Source: RGIG9151 sp963635575
GTDB taxonomy: Bacteria > Bacillota > Clostridia > TANB77 > RGIG9151
Length of the DNA: 58,815 nt
Reading direction: 5' to 3'
NCBI GenBank assembly: GCA_963635575.1
Contig: CAVHFU010000005.1
Coordinates: 1 to 58,815 of the forward strand
Positions 15,920-25,025 of the stretch are shown piece after piece. The translations under genes were made by a program, and so were the position numbers. The notes under the pieces are model-generated. The model saw nothing but the letters and a program-made list of their open reading frames with translations. It was not told where the DNA came from and searched no databases. Numbering within the stretch: the stretch's first letter is position 1; every line of letters starts with the position of its first letter.

Positions 15920-17851
15920 ATGGACAATATGGTAGGAAGGGTTCTAGGTAATAGATATGAATTAGTCGAAAAAATCGGTGGCGGAGGAATGGCTGTAGTA
16001 TATAAAGCAAGATGTAGACTCCTTAATAGATTTGTAGCTGTGAAAATCTTGAGAACTGATTCAGATATGACAGATGATTTTATAAAACGTTTTAAAGTAG
16101 AAGCACAGGCGGCAGGGAGTTTATCTCATCCTAATATCGTTTCAATATATGATGTTGGAAATGAAGGAGATATAAATTATATAGTTATGGAGTACGTTGA
16201 AGGCTATACATTAAAAGAAGTAATTGCTCAAAGTGGGAAACTTACATGGAGAGCAACAGTAAAAATTGCTTCTCAAATATGTGCGGGACTTGAACATGCT
16301 CATAAGAATCATATTATACATAGAGATATTAAATCTCAAAATATTTTGGTTAATGAAGAATTAGTTGCTAAAGTTACGGACTTTGGAATAGCTAGAGCAT
16401 CATCTAATTCAACCATAACAATGACAGGAAATACAATTGGTTCAGTTCATTATTTTTCTCCTGAACAAGCAAAAGGCCAGCACACTGATGAAAAATCAGA
16501 CATTTATTCTTTAGGAATTGTTATGTATGAAATGATAACTGGACACGTTCCATTTGATGCTGAGACACCTGTGTCTGTTGCATTAAAGCAAATTCAAGAA
16601 ATACCAATCCCACCTATTCAATTTGATAAAGATATGCCGATTGCAGTAAATGATATAATTATGAAAGCACTTCAAAAAGAACCAAGGCTAAGATATCAGT
16701 CTGCTACCGAAATGCTAAAGGATTTACAAAGCGTATTCGAAGATCCGCAAAATACTGTTATTGCAGATAAGAATATCGGTGCTACAACGGTTATGCCTAG
16801 TGTTACAGAAAATATGATAAATGAACGAGTTACAAAGTCGGTAGGTACGGAGAGTGAGAATATGGGGAAAAGAAGAAAGAAGAAGGAAATATCCACGGGC
16901 AAGTCATTATTTGCATTTTTCATTGCATTGATTTTTGTTGCTATTATTTCCGGAGTAGTTTTCTCAAATATATGGAAATCCATAATGGGTACAGAAAAAG
17001 CAGTGGTTGAAATGCCTCAATTAATCGGAAAGACTGCTAAAGAAGCTGAATTATTATTAAAAGAAAAGAAAATTAATTATACACCAATTGAACAGGCTAA
17101 CGATACTCAACCAAAAGGAAGAGTTTATTCTCAAACACCACAAGGTGGAATGAGTGTAAAAGAGGGATACACAGCAAAGATTTATATAAGCACAGGAAAG
17201 TTAGAAGTTACTCTTGAAGATTTAACTAATAGAAGTTTAGAAGATGCAAAAACAACGTTAGATAATGAAGAGATTTCATATGTAGTTATAGAAGAACCTA
17301 GTGATACTGTTCCGGTTGGATACGTTACAAGAACAAATCCGTTAGGAGGAAGAGCAATTTCTCCAAGTACGAGGGTTGATATATATGTAAGTCGCGGACC
17401 TGATACTAAGACTTTCGTTATGCCAGATTTAGTTGGGAAAACTTTAGCTAAAGCAAAGGAACTAGCTGAGCAATACGATTTTAAGCTGACCACAACATTC
17501 GAAGAGTCTACTAAAGCGGCTAATACAGTATTAAAGCAAAGTGTAGATAAAGGAAGCACGATTGATGTTGGAACTACTGTTGCTTTGGTTGTAAGTAAAG
17601 CTAATACGGCACCAGCCCAAAACAAACAGACAATATATCTAAACTTGTCTAATAAGGGAGTAAATGGTTCTGAATTCTTAGTGGAAATTAAAATTTCAGG
17701 TGGCGGATATACCGGTAAGAAGACTTTATATAGTAAGAAACATACAAGTGCAGACGGCGAGATAAGTGTAGACATTTATGGTAAGGGCGAAGCAATGCTG
17801 GAAGTATATATTGATGGGACATTAGATTCTTCACAAATGCTTAATTTGTAA
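15920..17851 (+). CDS. prkC: PASTA-domain serine/threonine kinase PrkC
   Basis: A membrane kinase that responds to muropeptides or lipid II. Kinase domain about residues 12-270: glycine loop GGGGMAVVY (20-28), Lys42, HRDIKSQN with catalytic Asp136, DFG at 154-156, and a threonine-rich activation loop. A basic stretch (KRRKKKE) precedes one transmembrane helix (about 328-348). Three PASTA repeats follow (about 365-432, 433-500 and 501-566; for example MPDLVGKTLAKAKELA). The last 75 residues are an extra beta-rich, Gly/Lys-containing domain that I do not recognise. GGAGGTG lies upstream. A strong terminator follows, so rsgA downstream needs its own promoter or read-through. Confidence 0.95.
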   Translation: MDNMVGRVLGNRYELVEKIGGGGMAVVYKARCRLLNRFVAVKILRTDSDMTDDFIKRFKVEAQAAGSLSHPNIVSIYDVGNEGDINYIVMEYVEGYTLKEVIAQSGKLTWRATVKIASQICAGLEHAHKNHIIHRDIKSQNILVNEELVAKVTDFGIARASSNSTITMTGNTIGSVHYFSPEQAKGQHTDEKSDIYSLGIVMYEMITGHVPFDAETPVSVALKQIQEIPIPPIQFDKDMPIAVNDIIMKALQKEPRLRYQSATEMLKDLQSVFEDPQNTVIADKNIGATTVMPSVTENMINERVTKSVGTESENMGKRRKKKEISTGKSLFAFFIALIFVAIISGVVFSNIWKSIMGTEKAVVEMPQLIGKTAKEAELLLKEKKINYTPIEQANDTQPKGRVYSQTPQGGMSVKEGYTAKIYISTGKLEVTLEDLTNRSLEDAKTTLDNEEISYVVIEEPSDTVPVGYVTRTNPLGGRAISPSTRVDIYVSRGPDTKTFVMPDLVGKTLAKAKELAEQYDFKLTTTFEESTKAANTVLKQSVDKGSTIDVGTTVALVVSKANTAPAQNKQTIYLNLSNKGVNGSEFLVEIKISGGGYTGKKTLYSKKHTSADGEISVDIYGKGEAMLEVYIDGTLDSSQMLNL

Positions 17852-17857
17852 AAATAG

Positions 17858-17884
17858 AAAAGGTGGCTTAGCCACCTTTTTATA
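17858..17884 (+). terminator. Intrinsic terminator after prkC
   Basis: Ten-bp stem AAAAGGTGGC / GCCACCTTTT with loop TTA, running into TTTTTATAT. It separates prkC from rsgA, which in many Firmicutes are in one operon. Confidence 0.88.
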
Positions 17885-17927
17885 TAAATCATATTTTTTA
17901 GTTGAATGTTTAATATGGGGGAGTAGT

Positions 17928-18782
17928 ATGATTGGAAAAATAGTAAAAGCAATAAGTGGTTTTTATTATATAGAGTTTGAAGATAAAGTTTATGAATGTA
18001 GAGCAAAAGGAATTTTAAAGAAAAACAACATAAGCCCAATGGTCGGAGATAATGCAGAATTTGAAGAAATAGGTGAAAATATTGGTAATTTAATTAGAGT
18101 TGTTGATAGAAAAAATGCGTTAATTCGTCCACCTGTTGCTAATATTGATAAAGTTATTATTGTGGCTGCTGTAAAAAATCCGGAACCATCATTATTATTC
18201 ATTGACAAACAGCTTGTTTTCTTGGAAAAAATGAAAATTCCTGCGACAATATGTCTTAATAAAGTAGACATAGGCGAGGCAGAGAAGATAAAGGGAATAT
18301 ATGAAAAAATAGGATACGATGTAATTTTAACGAGTGTAAAAGAGAAGAAAGGTATTGAAGAATTAAAGGAAAATATAAATGGAAAAACAGTTGCGTTCGT
18401 TGGAAATTCTGGTGTTGGGAAGTCTAGCCTTACAAATCAGCTTATGAATGAAGTTATAATGCAAGAAGGAAATTTGAGCAAGATAGAAAGAGGAAAACAA
18501 ACAACTAGACATTCTGAACTTCTAAAGGTCAATGATAACACATATATTATTGATACACCTGGTTTTTCAAGTTTTGAACTTGATGAAATAGAAGCTAGTG
18601 AAGTTGCGCCACTTTTTATAGAGTTTAATAAATATTTTCCTAAGTGTAGGTATAGAGACTGCAGACATGTACTAGAAGATGAATGTGGAGTTAGAATTGC
18701 TGTAGAGAGTGGCGAAATTTCAAGAGAAAGATTTGAAGATTTTAAAATTATATATGATGAGGTTCAAAAGAGGAGGAAATAA
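17928..18782 (+). CDS. rsgA: Small-subunit ribosome maturation GTPase RsgA
   Basis: A circularly permuted GTPase that checks late 30S assembly. The permutation is visible: G4 NKVD (111-114) comes before G1 GNSGVGKSS (159-167) and G3 DTPG (about 207). An OB-fold region occupies residues 1-70. The zinc motif lies in CRYRDCRHVLEDECG (about 243-257). 284 residues, typical. GGGGGAG precedes ATG. The flavin reductase starts at the next base after its stop. Confidence 0.95.
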   Translation: MIGKIVKAISGFYYIEFEDKVYECRAKGILKKNNISPMVGDNAEFEEIGENIGNLIRVVDRKNALIRPPVANIDKVIIVAAVKNPEPSLLFIDKQLVFLEKMKIPATICLNKVDIGEAEKIKGIYEKIGYDVILTSVKEKKGIEELKENINGKTVAFVGNSGVGKSSLTNQLMNEVIMQEGNLSKIERGKQTTRHSELLKVNDNTYIIDTPGFSSFELDEIEASEVAPLFIEFNKYFPKCRYRDCRHVLEDECGVRIAVESGEISRERFEDFKIIYDEVQKRRK

Positions 18783-19346
18783 ATGTATAAAAAAGTTAAA
18801 TGGCCTGGGGGAGCATTACTTGCACCTGTCCCTGCTGTGCTTGTTACTTGTGGAAACGAGAAGAGGTCAAACGTTTTTACTGTTGCTTGGACAGGAATTT
18901 TAAATACAATACCTGCAAAGACATATATTGCTGTAAGAAAAGAGAGATTTTCATATAATTTAATAAAGAATAGTAGAGAGTTTGCTATAAATTTAACTAC
19001 TAAAGAGTTAGTGAAAGCTACCGATTTTTGTGGGGTTAGGTCAGGAAAAGATATAAATAAGTTTAAAGTTATGAATTTAACAAAACAGAAGGCGAATGAA
19101 ATAAGTTGTCCGATAATTGGAGAGAGTCCTATATCTATTGAATGTAAGGTTACGGATATAGTTAAGCTTGGGTCTCACGATATGTTTATGGCGGATATTG
19201 TGGCTGTTGATGTTGCGGAGGACTTAATAGATAGTAAAGGAAGACTTGAGTTGGAAAAGGCTGGATTAATTGCATATTGTCATGGTGAATATTTTGCACT
19301 AGGAGATAAACTTGGCAAATTCGGATATACGGTAAAGAAAAGATAG
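18783..19346 (+). CDS. Flavin reductase-like (flavoredoxin-type) protein
   Basis: An FMN-binding split-barrel protein of the flavin reductase/flavoredoxin family. Features include PAVLVTCGNEKRSNVFTVAWTG for flavin contact, AVRKERFSYNLI, FAINLTTKEL and the C-terminal CHGEYFALGDKLGKFGY. 187 residues. Its ribosome site AGAGGAGG lies inside the rsgA end, so the two are translationally coupled. In other Firmicutes this place is taken by rpe and thiN. The electron partner and physiological substrate are unknown. Confidence 0.85.
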   Translation: MYKKVKWPGGALLAPVPAVLVTCGNEKRSNVFTVAWTGILNTIPAKTYIAVRKERFSYNLIKNSREFAINLTTKELVKATDFCGVRSGKDINKFKVMNLTKQKANEISCPIIGESPISIECKVTDIVKLGSHDMFMADIVAVDVAEDLIDSKGRLELEKAGLIAYCHGEYFALGDKLGKFGYTVKKR

Positions 19347-19378
19347 ATAACTGCTTGCTTCGTAGGCAGTTATTTTTG
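19347..19378 (+). terminator. Intrinsic terminator
   Basis: ATAACTGC / GCAGTTAT stem with extra G-U pairing inside, followed by TTTTTGTG. It ends the rsgA-flavin reductase unit directly after the stop codon. Confidence 0.8.
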
Positions 19379-19407
19379 TGTATTGTTAAAAAACAAATTT
19401 AAATTTA

Positions 19408-19436
19408 TTGACGAAGAAGGTGAAAACATATATAAT
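19408..19436 (+). promoter_or_regulatory. Sigma-A promoter of cmk
   Basis: TTGACG (19408-19413) and a perfect TATAAT (19431-19436) with a 17-base spacer. It lies between the terminator after the flavin reductase and cmk. Confidence 0.75.
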
Positions 19437-19468
19437 TTTTATGGAAATTTCGAGAGGAGTGTTTTATT

Positions 19469-20134
19469 TTGGAGAAACAAATATCGATTGCTATTGATGG
19501 ACCTGTTGGAGCCGGAAAAAGTACTATTGCGAGAATGGTTGCGAAAAGACTTAATATAATATATGTAGATACAGGTGCGATGTACAGAACGGTTGGGTTA
19601 TATGTTACAAGAAAAGGTTTAGACACTGCTAACTTTGATGATGTAAGAAGTGTTATTAACGAAATAGAATTAGATGTAAAACTTTCTAACAAAGGGCAAT
19701 TGATATTTCTAAATGGTGAAAATGTTACAGATTTAATTAGAACTCCTGAGATTTCTATGGCGGCTTCTAATGTTTCGGCAGTTCCTGAAGTCAGAGAAAG
19801 ACTTGTTAGTATTCAAAGGGCTTTAGCTGAGTCTAAAAGTGTAGTTATGGACGGAAGAGACATAGGAACTGTTGTATTACCGAATGCAAGTGCGAAGATT
19901 TATTTAGTTGCAGATTTAGATGTAAGAGCAAATAGACGATATAAAGAACTTCTTAATAAAGGACAGAATGTTACTTTTGAAGAAGTAAAAGAAGATATAA
20001 TTAAAAGAGATAAAAATGATATGAGCCGTGCCACATCTCCGCTTAAGAAGGCTGATGATGCGATTGAACTTGATACTACTAACCTTAATTTAGAGCAAGT
20101 CGTAGATAAATTAATTGAGATTGTTAAAAATTAA
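19469..20134 (+). CDS. cmk: Cytidylate kinase
   Basis: Phosphorylates CMP and dCMP. P-loop GPVGAGKS at residues 11-18, then VDTGAMYRTVGLY, the CMP-specific insert region, DGRDIGTVVLPNA and RRYKELLNKG. 221 residues, the normal bacterial type. TTG 19469 follows GAGAGGAG. The order cmk-plsC-ispH-S1 is a conserved Clostridial block. Confidence 0.95.
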   Translation: MEKQISIAIDGPVGAGKSTIARMVAKRLNIIYVDTGAMYRTVGLYVTRKGLDTANFDDVRSVINEIELDVKLSNKGQLIFLNGENVTDLIRTPEISMAASNVSAVPEVRERLVSIQRALAESKSVVMDGRDIGTVVLPNASAKIYLVADLDVRANRRYKELLNKGQNVTFEEVKEDIIKRDKNDMSRATSPLKKADDAIELDTTNLNLEQVVDKLIEIVKN

Positions 20135-20152
20135 AGAGTGGAAGGATAAAAT

Positions 20153-20749
20153 ATGTTTAGAAAAATTATTGTTGCCATAGTAAAAGCATTTATGAAATGC
20201 TGGTTTAAAATAGATTTGGTTAATTACGAAAGATTTGAAAAAATCAAAACAGGTTGCATTGTAGCACCAAATCACATTTCTGCTTGGGAAACTGTTATTA
20301 TGCCGGTTTTATCCAAGAAAATAATGTATATGATGGCTAAAGAAGAATTATTTAAGAATAAATTTATTGGTTGGTTTTTAAGACAAATGAAAGCTTTCCC
20401 AATTGCGCGTAAGAAAAATGATTTGGGAGCTATTAAAACATGTGTTAAGTTATTAAAAGAGGGCAAGGCAATTTGTATGTTCCCGGAAGGAACTAGAAGT
20501 AAAGATGGAACTATGAATTTTAAAACAGGTGTTTCTATGATAGCACATTCGGCGAAAGTACCTGTAATTCCGGTTGGAATTGTTGCAGAGAATAATTTCA
20601 AATTTAGGTCAGTTGTACATATTGTCTATGGTGAGCCTATTTACTTTACAGATTACTACGATAAGAAGATTAATAAACAAGATTTAGCGGAAATGACAGA
20701 TAAAATTAGAAACGGAGTTATTAAAGCTATGGACTCTGTTAAAAAGTAA
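20153..20749 (+). CDS. plsC: 1-acylglycerol-3-phosphate acyltransferase
   Basis: Adds the second acyl chain to make phosphatidic acid at the membrane. The catalytic motif is NHISAWE (40-46), that is HX4E rather than the common HX4D; the glutamate form is known in other PlsC groups. FPEGTRSKDG at 110-119 binds glycerol phosphate, and IPVGI follows. 198 residues with a hydrophobic N-terminus. GGAAGGA precedes ATG. Confidence 0.93.
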   Translation: MFRKIIVAIVKAFMKCWFKIDLVNYERFEKIKTGCIVAPNHISAWETVIMPVLSKKIMYMMAKEELFKNKFIGWFLRQMKAFPIARKKNDLGAIKTCVKLLKEGKAICMFPEGTRSKDGTMNFKTGVSMIAHSAKVPVIPVGIVAENNFKFRSVVHIVYGEPIYFTDYYDKKINKQDLAEMTDKIRNGVIKAMDSVKK

Positions 20750-20773
20750 AAAATATTTATATAATTTAGAATT

Positions 20774-20797
20774 GAGCTTTTATAGCTCTTTCTTTTT
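20774..20797 (+). terminator. Weak hairpin with T-rich tail between plsC and ispH
   Basis: A five-bp stem GAGCT / AGCTC with a TTTAT loop, followed by TTTCTTTTTT. The short stem suggests partial termination within the block at most. Confidence 0.4.
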
Positions 20798-20812
20798 TGA
20801 GGAGGAAGTTCT

Positions 20813-21673
20813 ATGGAAATAATCGTTGGGAAAACGGCAGGTTTTTGCTATGGTGTAAAACGTGCTATTGATTTTTCAAAAGAAGCATTGAGCAATAATA
20901 AAAATGTATATAGCATTGGAAGTATAGTACATAATAAAGTTGTTAACAAGGATTTAGAAGATAGAGGACTTATTTTTAAAAAAGATTTAGATGAAGTTCC
21001 TAATGGAAGTAGTGTAATAATAAGAGCACACGGAATTACAAGTGATGAGCTTAATAAATGCAAAAGCAAGAATTTAAATATTATAGACACAACTTGCCCA
21101 AACGTTAAAAAGATACACGAAATTGTGAATAAGTATTCTAAAGATGGATACAAAGTTATAATTATTGGAGATAATGGACATCCGGAGGTAGTAGGAATAA
21201 GTGGTTGGACTAATGGAAATTATATTGTTATAAAAAACATAGATGAACTTAAAAACATGGATTTATCTAAAATTTGCGTAGTTTCACAAACAACAATGAA
21301 TTTTGACACGAGCAAGGAAATAATAGATTATATAAAAAATCATTCTGAAGACGCTGTTACATTTGATACAGTATGCCGTGCAAGTGAGAATAGGCAAAAC
21401 GAGTTGAAGAGTTTGGTGAAAGATGCGGATTGTACAATTATTATTGGCGATAAGGCAAGTGCAAATTCAAACAGATTGTATGAAATTGCAAAAGAATTTT
21501 GTAAAAATTCACAATTTATTGAAAATGTTGACGAATTACACTTGAATTTTTTGGAACAATCGTGTAAAATATTAGTTATGGCTGGGGCATCCACGCCTCA
21601 GGAACTTATAAATGCAGTTGTAGAGAAAGTACAACAAAATTATGTCTATGAAGGGATGGATAATCGTGGGTAA
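20813..21673 (+). CDS. ispH: 4-hydroxy-3-methylbut-2-enyl diphosphate reductase
   Basis: Last step of the methylerythritol phosphate route to isoprenoids. Iron-sulfur cysteines Cys12 (AGFCYGV), Cys95 (DTTCPNV) and Cys188 (DTVCRAS) are present, with substrate histidines His40, His73 (RAHG) and His123 (GHPEV). 286 residues. GAGGAGG lies upstream. In many Clostridia IspH is fused to the S1 protein; here the two frames overlap but are separate. Confidence 0.95.
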   Translation: MEIIVGKTAGFCYGVKRAIDFSKEALSNNKNVYSIGSIVHNKVVNKDLEDRGLIFKKDLDEVPNGSSVIIRAHGITSDELNKCKSKNLNIIDTTCPNVKKIHEIVNKYSKDGYKVIIIGDNGHPEVVGISGWTNGNYIVIKNIDELKNMDLSKICVVSQTTMNFDTSKEIIDYIKNHSEDAVTFDTVCRASENRQNELKSLVKDADCTIIIGDKASANSNRLYEIAKEFCKNSQFIENVDELHLNFLEQSCKILVMAGASTPQELINAVVEKVQQNYVYEGMDNRG

Positions 21674-22784
21674 AGAAGCAATGGATTTTGAACAAATGTT
21701 AGAAGAATCATTAAAGGAGATTCGTTCTGGAAGTATCATAAAAGGAGTTATCGCTAATGTTTCAAATGGAAATATTATTATAGATTTGGGATTAAAGTAC
21801 GACGGTATAATGCCATATTCTGAATATTCAGATGAAGCAGATGCAAACCCTGAAAAAGAGTTGAAAGTCGGAGACGAAATCGAAGCTTATGTTGTTAGAG
21901 TAAACGATATGGAAGGAACAGTATTACTTTCAAGAAGAAAAATTGAAGGTATGAGAATGTGGGAAAACATTGATAAATGGGTTGAAGAAAAGAAACCTGT
22001 TACAGTAAAAGTAACTAAGGAAGTAGGAGCCGGATTACTTGCAAATAAAAACGGAATTCAAGTATTTATTCCAGCATCACAACTTGCTGAAAGAAATGTT
22101 GACTTAAAAGAATATGTTGGAAGAAATATTACAGTTAGATTCTTAGAAGTTAACAAGGATAGAAGAAAAGTTATAGCTTCTGAAAGAGTTATCGCTAGAG
22201 AAGAAAGAAGTGCAAGACAAGCTGAAGCTTGGGCTAAGATTAAAGAAGGTGAAGAACTTCAAGGAACAGTTAAGCAAATTGAAAAATTCGGTGCTTTCAT
22301 CGATTTAGGTGGAGTAGATGGATTAGTTCACGTTTCTGAATTATCTTGGGGAAGAATTAAATCTCCAGCTGATGTTTTATCTGTTGGACAAGTTGTAAAT
22401 GTTTATGTTTTATCTGTTGACGAAGAAAAGAAGAAGATTTCATTAGGATATAGAAGAGCAGAAGATAATCCTTGGAACAACATTGAAGCTAAGTACAAAG
22501 TAGGAGATGTTGTAGAAGTTAAGATTGAAAGAATAGTACCATTTGGTGCTTTCGCACAAATCGAACTTGGATTAGAAGGATTAATTCATATTTCACAAAT
22601 TTCCCATAAGAGAATAGGAAATCCTTCAGAAGTTCTTAAAGTTGGTCAATATGTAAATGCTAAGATTATGGAAATTGACACAGAAAAGAAGAAGATTGAA
22701 CTTAGCATGAAAGAATTAGAAGAACCTGAATTAGATATTAAAGCTAATGAAGAACCTGCTAAAGAAGAAAAAATCGAAGAATAA
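21666..22784 (+). CDS. rpsA: S1 RNA-binding domain protein (ribosomal protein S1-like)
   Basis: Four S1 domains in tandem (about residues 14-85, 100-165, 185-255 and 270-340). Each has the repeat form, for example GTVKQIEKFGAFIDLG..GLVHVSEL, and an acidic tail follows. Such short S1 proteins probably act in mRNA binding on the 30S subunit. I prefer GTG 21666 because GAAGGGATGG precedes it. In-frame alternatives are ATG 21642 and ATG 21681. With GTG the gene overlaps ispH by eight bases in another frame. About 372 residues. Confidence 0.88.
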   Translation: MGKEAMDFEQMLEESLKEIRSGSIIKGVIANVSNGNIIIDLGLKYDGIMPYSEYSDEADANPEKELKVGDEIEAYVVRVNDMEGTVLLSRRKIEGMRMWENIDKWVEEKKPVTVKVTKEVGAGLLANKNGIQVFIPASQLAERNVDLKEYVGRNITVRFLEVNKDRRKVIASERVIAREERSARQAEAWAKIKEGEELQGTVKQIEKFGAFIDLGGVDGLVHVSELSWGRIKSPADVLSVGQVVNVYVLSVDEEKKKISLGYRRAEDNPWNNIEAKYKVGDVVEVKIERIVPFGAFAQIELGLEGLIHISQISHKRIGNPSEVLKVGQYVNAKIMEIDTEKKKIELSMKELEEPELDIKANEEPAKEEKIEE

Positions 22785-22822
22785 TACAGTTAAATAGAAC
22801 TGAGCTGATAATTAAAATGCCT

Positions 22823-22853
22823 AAAATAGTGTTCTTTTCAGAACACTATTTTT
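22823..22853. terminator. Strong intrinsic terminator after the S1 gene
   Basis: A 12- to 13-bp stem AAATAGTGTTCT / AGAACACTATTT with loop TTTC and a terminal T-run. It closes the cmk-plsC-ispH-S1 unit. Confidence 0.9.
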
Positions 22854-22905
22854 AAGGATAATTATATAATTATGTATACAAGATTGAAAGGAATGGAAAA
22901 GATTT

Positions 22906-24732
22906 ATGGTAGAAAGAAAAGATATTAGAAATATCGCTATAATCGCACACGTTGACCATGGAAAAACAACTTTGGTTGATGTTATGTTAAAACAAAGCGG
23001 AACATTCAGAGCCAACGAGCAAACTGCCGAGAGAATGATGGATTCTAACGACCTAGAAAAGGAAAGAGGTATTACAATTCTTTCTAAGAATACTGCAATC
23101 CATTATGAAGATGTAAAAATCAATATCGTAGACACACCGGGACACGCTGATTTTGGTGGAGAAGTTGAACGTGTACTAAAGATGGTTGATGGAGTTTTAC
23201 TTTTGGTTGATGCTTTTGAAGGTCCTATGCCTCAAACAAAATTCGTTTTAAGCAAAGCATTAAAACTTAACTTAAAACCAATTGTTGTTATTAACAAGAT
23301 AGATAAACCTAATGCAAGACCTTTAGAAGTTGTAGATAAGGTTTTAGACTTATTTATTGAGCTTGAAGCAACAGATGAGCAATTAGATTTCCCTGTAATA
23401 TATGTTTCAGGAAAAACAGGTATTGCTAAGACAGATATAGATGAAGAAGCAACAGACTTAAAACCATTATTTGATATTATTTTGGAGAAAGTTCCCGCAC
23501 CAAAGGGGGAAATTGATGCACCACTTCAAGTATTAGTTTCTAACGTAGACTATGATGATTATGTAGGTAAAATCGCTGTAGGAAGAATTGAAAGAGGAAG
23601 AATTAGAAACGGTCAAAATATTATGCTATGTGGTGGTCATAACAATACTAATAAAAATGGTAAAGTCAGCAAGTTATATACATATTCCGGCTTAAAGAAA
23701 GTTGAAATAGATGAAGCAAGTATGGGAGATATAGTTGCATTCTCAGGAATTGCTGATGTTAACATTGGTGATACAGTTTGTGATCCTGAATGTGTAGAAC
23801 CTTTACCATTCGTAAATATTGACGAACCGACACTTTCAATGACAATTGGTGTAAATAACGGACCATTTGCCGGAAAAGAGGGAGAATTCGTAACCTCAAG
23901 ACATATAAGAGATAGACTATTTAAAGAAGTTCAAACAAACTTGAGCTTAAGAGTAGAAGAAACAGATTCAGCAGATACATTTAAGGTTTCAGGTCGTGGA
24001 GAATTACATCTTTCAGTTCTTATTGAAAACATGAGAAGACAAGGATTCGAAATGATAGTGTCTCGTCCAAAAGTTATTTACAAGGAAATTGACGGAGTTA
24101 TGTGCGAACCGGTAGAACACCTTGTAATAGATGTCCCTGAAGAACATATGGGCGTAGTTATGGAAAAACTAGGACTAAGAAAAGCAGAAATGATTAATAT
24201 GGCTCCTGGTAACCAAGGATATACAAGACTTGAATTTAGAATTCCTTCAAGAGGATTAATCGGATATAGGTCCGAGTTCCTAACAGATACAAAGGGAACA
24301 GGAATTATGAATCACTTATTCGATGGATATCAACCAACTAAAGGTGAAATTAATTCACGTTTAAGAGGTGTTTTAGTAGCATTTGAATCAGGTGAAGCTG
24401 TAACTTACGGACTATATAATGCCGAAGAACGTGGAGAATTATTTATTACTCCTGGAACACAAGTTTATGAGGGAATGATTGTCGGAGTTAATGCTAAGAA
24501 TGAAGATGTAGTTGTAAACGTATGTAAGAAAAAGCACGTTACAAACATGAGAGCATCAGGTTCAGACGAAGCGTTAAGATTATCTCCACCAAGACAATTA
24601 ACACTAGAACAAGCATTAGAATTTATTGCTGATGATGAGCTCGTAGAAGTAACACCACAAAATATAAGATTAAGAAAGAAAATTTTAAATAAAGAACAAA
24701 GAGCAAAAGCAGAAAGCAAAATGAGAACATAA
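22906..24732 (+). CDS. typA: Translational GTPase TypA/BipA
   Basis: A ribosome-associated GTPase of the EF-G class involved in subunit assembly and stress or cold response. G1 AHVDHGKTT (14-22), switch GITILSKN, G3 DTPGHADF and G4 NKIDKPNARP, then EF-G-like domains III and V and the TypA-specific C-terminal part (TNMRASGSDEALRLSPPR). 608 residues, the standard length. AAAGGAATGG upstream supports the ATG. Confidence 0.96.
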   Translation: MVERKDIRNIAIIAHVDHGKTTLVDVMLKQSGTFRANEQTAERMMDSNDLEKERGITILSKNTAIHYEDVKINIVDTPGHADFGGEVERVLKMVDGVLLLVDAFEGPMPQTKFVLSKALKLNLKPIVVINKIDKPNARPLEVVDKVLDLFIELEATDEQLDFPVIYVSGKTGIAKTDIDEEATDLKPLFDIILEKVPAPKGEIDAPLQVLVSNVDYDDYVGKIAVGRIERGRIRNGQNIMLCGGHNNTNKNGKVSKLYTYSGLKKVEIDEASMGDIVAFSGIADVNIGDTVCDPECVEPLPFVNIDEPTLSMTIGVNNGPFAGKEGEFVTSRHIRDRLFKEVQTNLSLRVEETDSADTFKVSGRGELHLSVLIENMRRQGFEMIVSRPKVIYKEIDGVMCEPVEHLVIDVPEEHMGVVMEKLGLRKAEMINMAPGNQGYTRLEFRIPSRGLIGYRSEFLTDTKGTGIMNHLFDGYQPTKGEINSRLRGVLVAFESGEAVTYGLYNAEERGELFITPGTQVYEGMIVGVNAKNEDVVVNVCKKKHVTNMRASGSDEALRLSPPRQLTLEQALEFIADDELVEVTPQNIRLRKKILNKEQRAKAESKMRT

Positions 24733-24739
24733 TTTAAAG

Positions 24740-24760
24740 ACCGTAGAAATACGGTTTTTT
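24740..24760 (+). terminator. Intrinsic terminator after typA
   Basis: ACCGTA / TACGGT stem with loop GAAA and a run of six T. It starts eight bases after the typA stop. Confidence 0.85.
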
Positions 24761-24773
24761 GCTTTTTAATTTA

Positions 24774-24899
24774 CTAGATGATTGGTTTGATACTGTTGAC
24801 ATTTATAGTAACCCTGAAACTATAAGAAAACTGGATAGCATCGATTCTGATATAGAGAAGGGAATTTTTACTCTGAATGGAATCCACAGCAAAATATAG
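24774..24899 (+). pseudogene. Remnant of a RelB/Phd-like antitoxin gene
   Basis: An open frame without a start codon reads LDDWFDTVDIYSNPETI, then RKLDSIDSDIEKGIFTL, ending at TAG 24897-24899. NPETIRKLDSIDSDIEKG resembles the C-terminal half of short type II antitoxins (NPE.. acidic helix). It overlaps the start of the toxin-like fragment at 24877, the usual antitoxin-toxin arrangement. No initiation codon remains, so it is a fossil. Assignment rests on arrangement as much as sequence. Confidence 0.4.
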
Positions 24900-24945
24900 G
24901 CTAATTGAGCATAGGGATGCCAAGAAATTTATAAAAGATTATTGA
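24877..24945 (+). pseudogene. Truncated RelE/ParE-like toxin start
   Basis: ATG 24877 opens a frame of 22 codons, MESTAKYRLIEHRDAKKF then IKDY, before a stop. YRLIEHRDAKKFI looks like the first strand and helix of RelE/ParE toxins. Such toxins have about 85-110 residues, so about three quarters is missing. The start overlaps the antitoxin remnant by 23 bases. Confidence 0.45.
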
Positions 24946-24948
24946 TGA

Positions 24949-24985
24949 GAAGAGCCGTAGAAAAGAAAGGGCTCTTTATTTTTTT
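24949..24985 (+). terminator. Intrinsic terminator before dnaE
   Basis: AAGAGCC / GGCTCTT stem followed by TTATTTTTTT. It follows the toxin-antitoxin remnant and precedes dnaE by 40 bases; it may have been that module's own terminator. Confidence 0.75.
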
Positions 24986-25025
24986 GCCTTTATATGATAG
25001 AATAATGCGGAGGAGAGAAGGTTTT

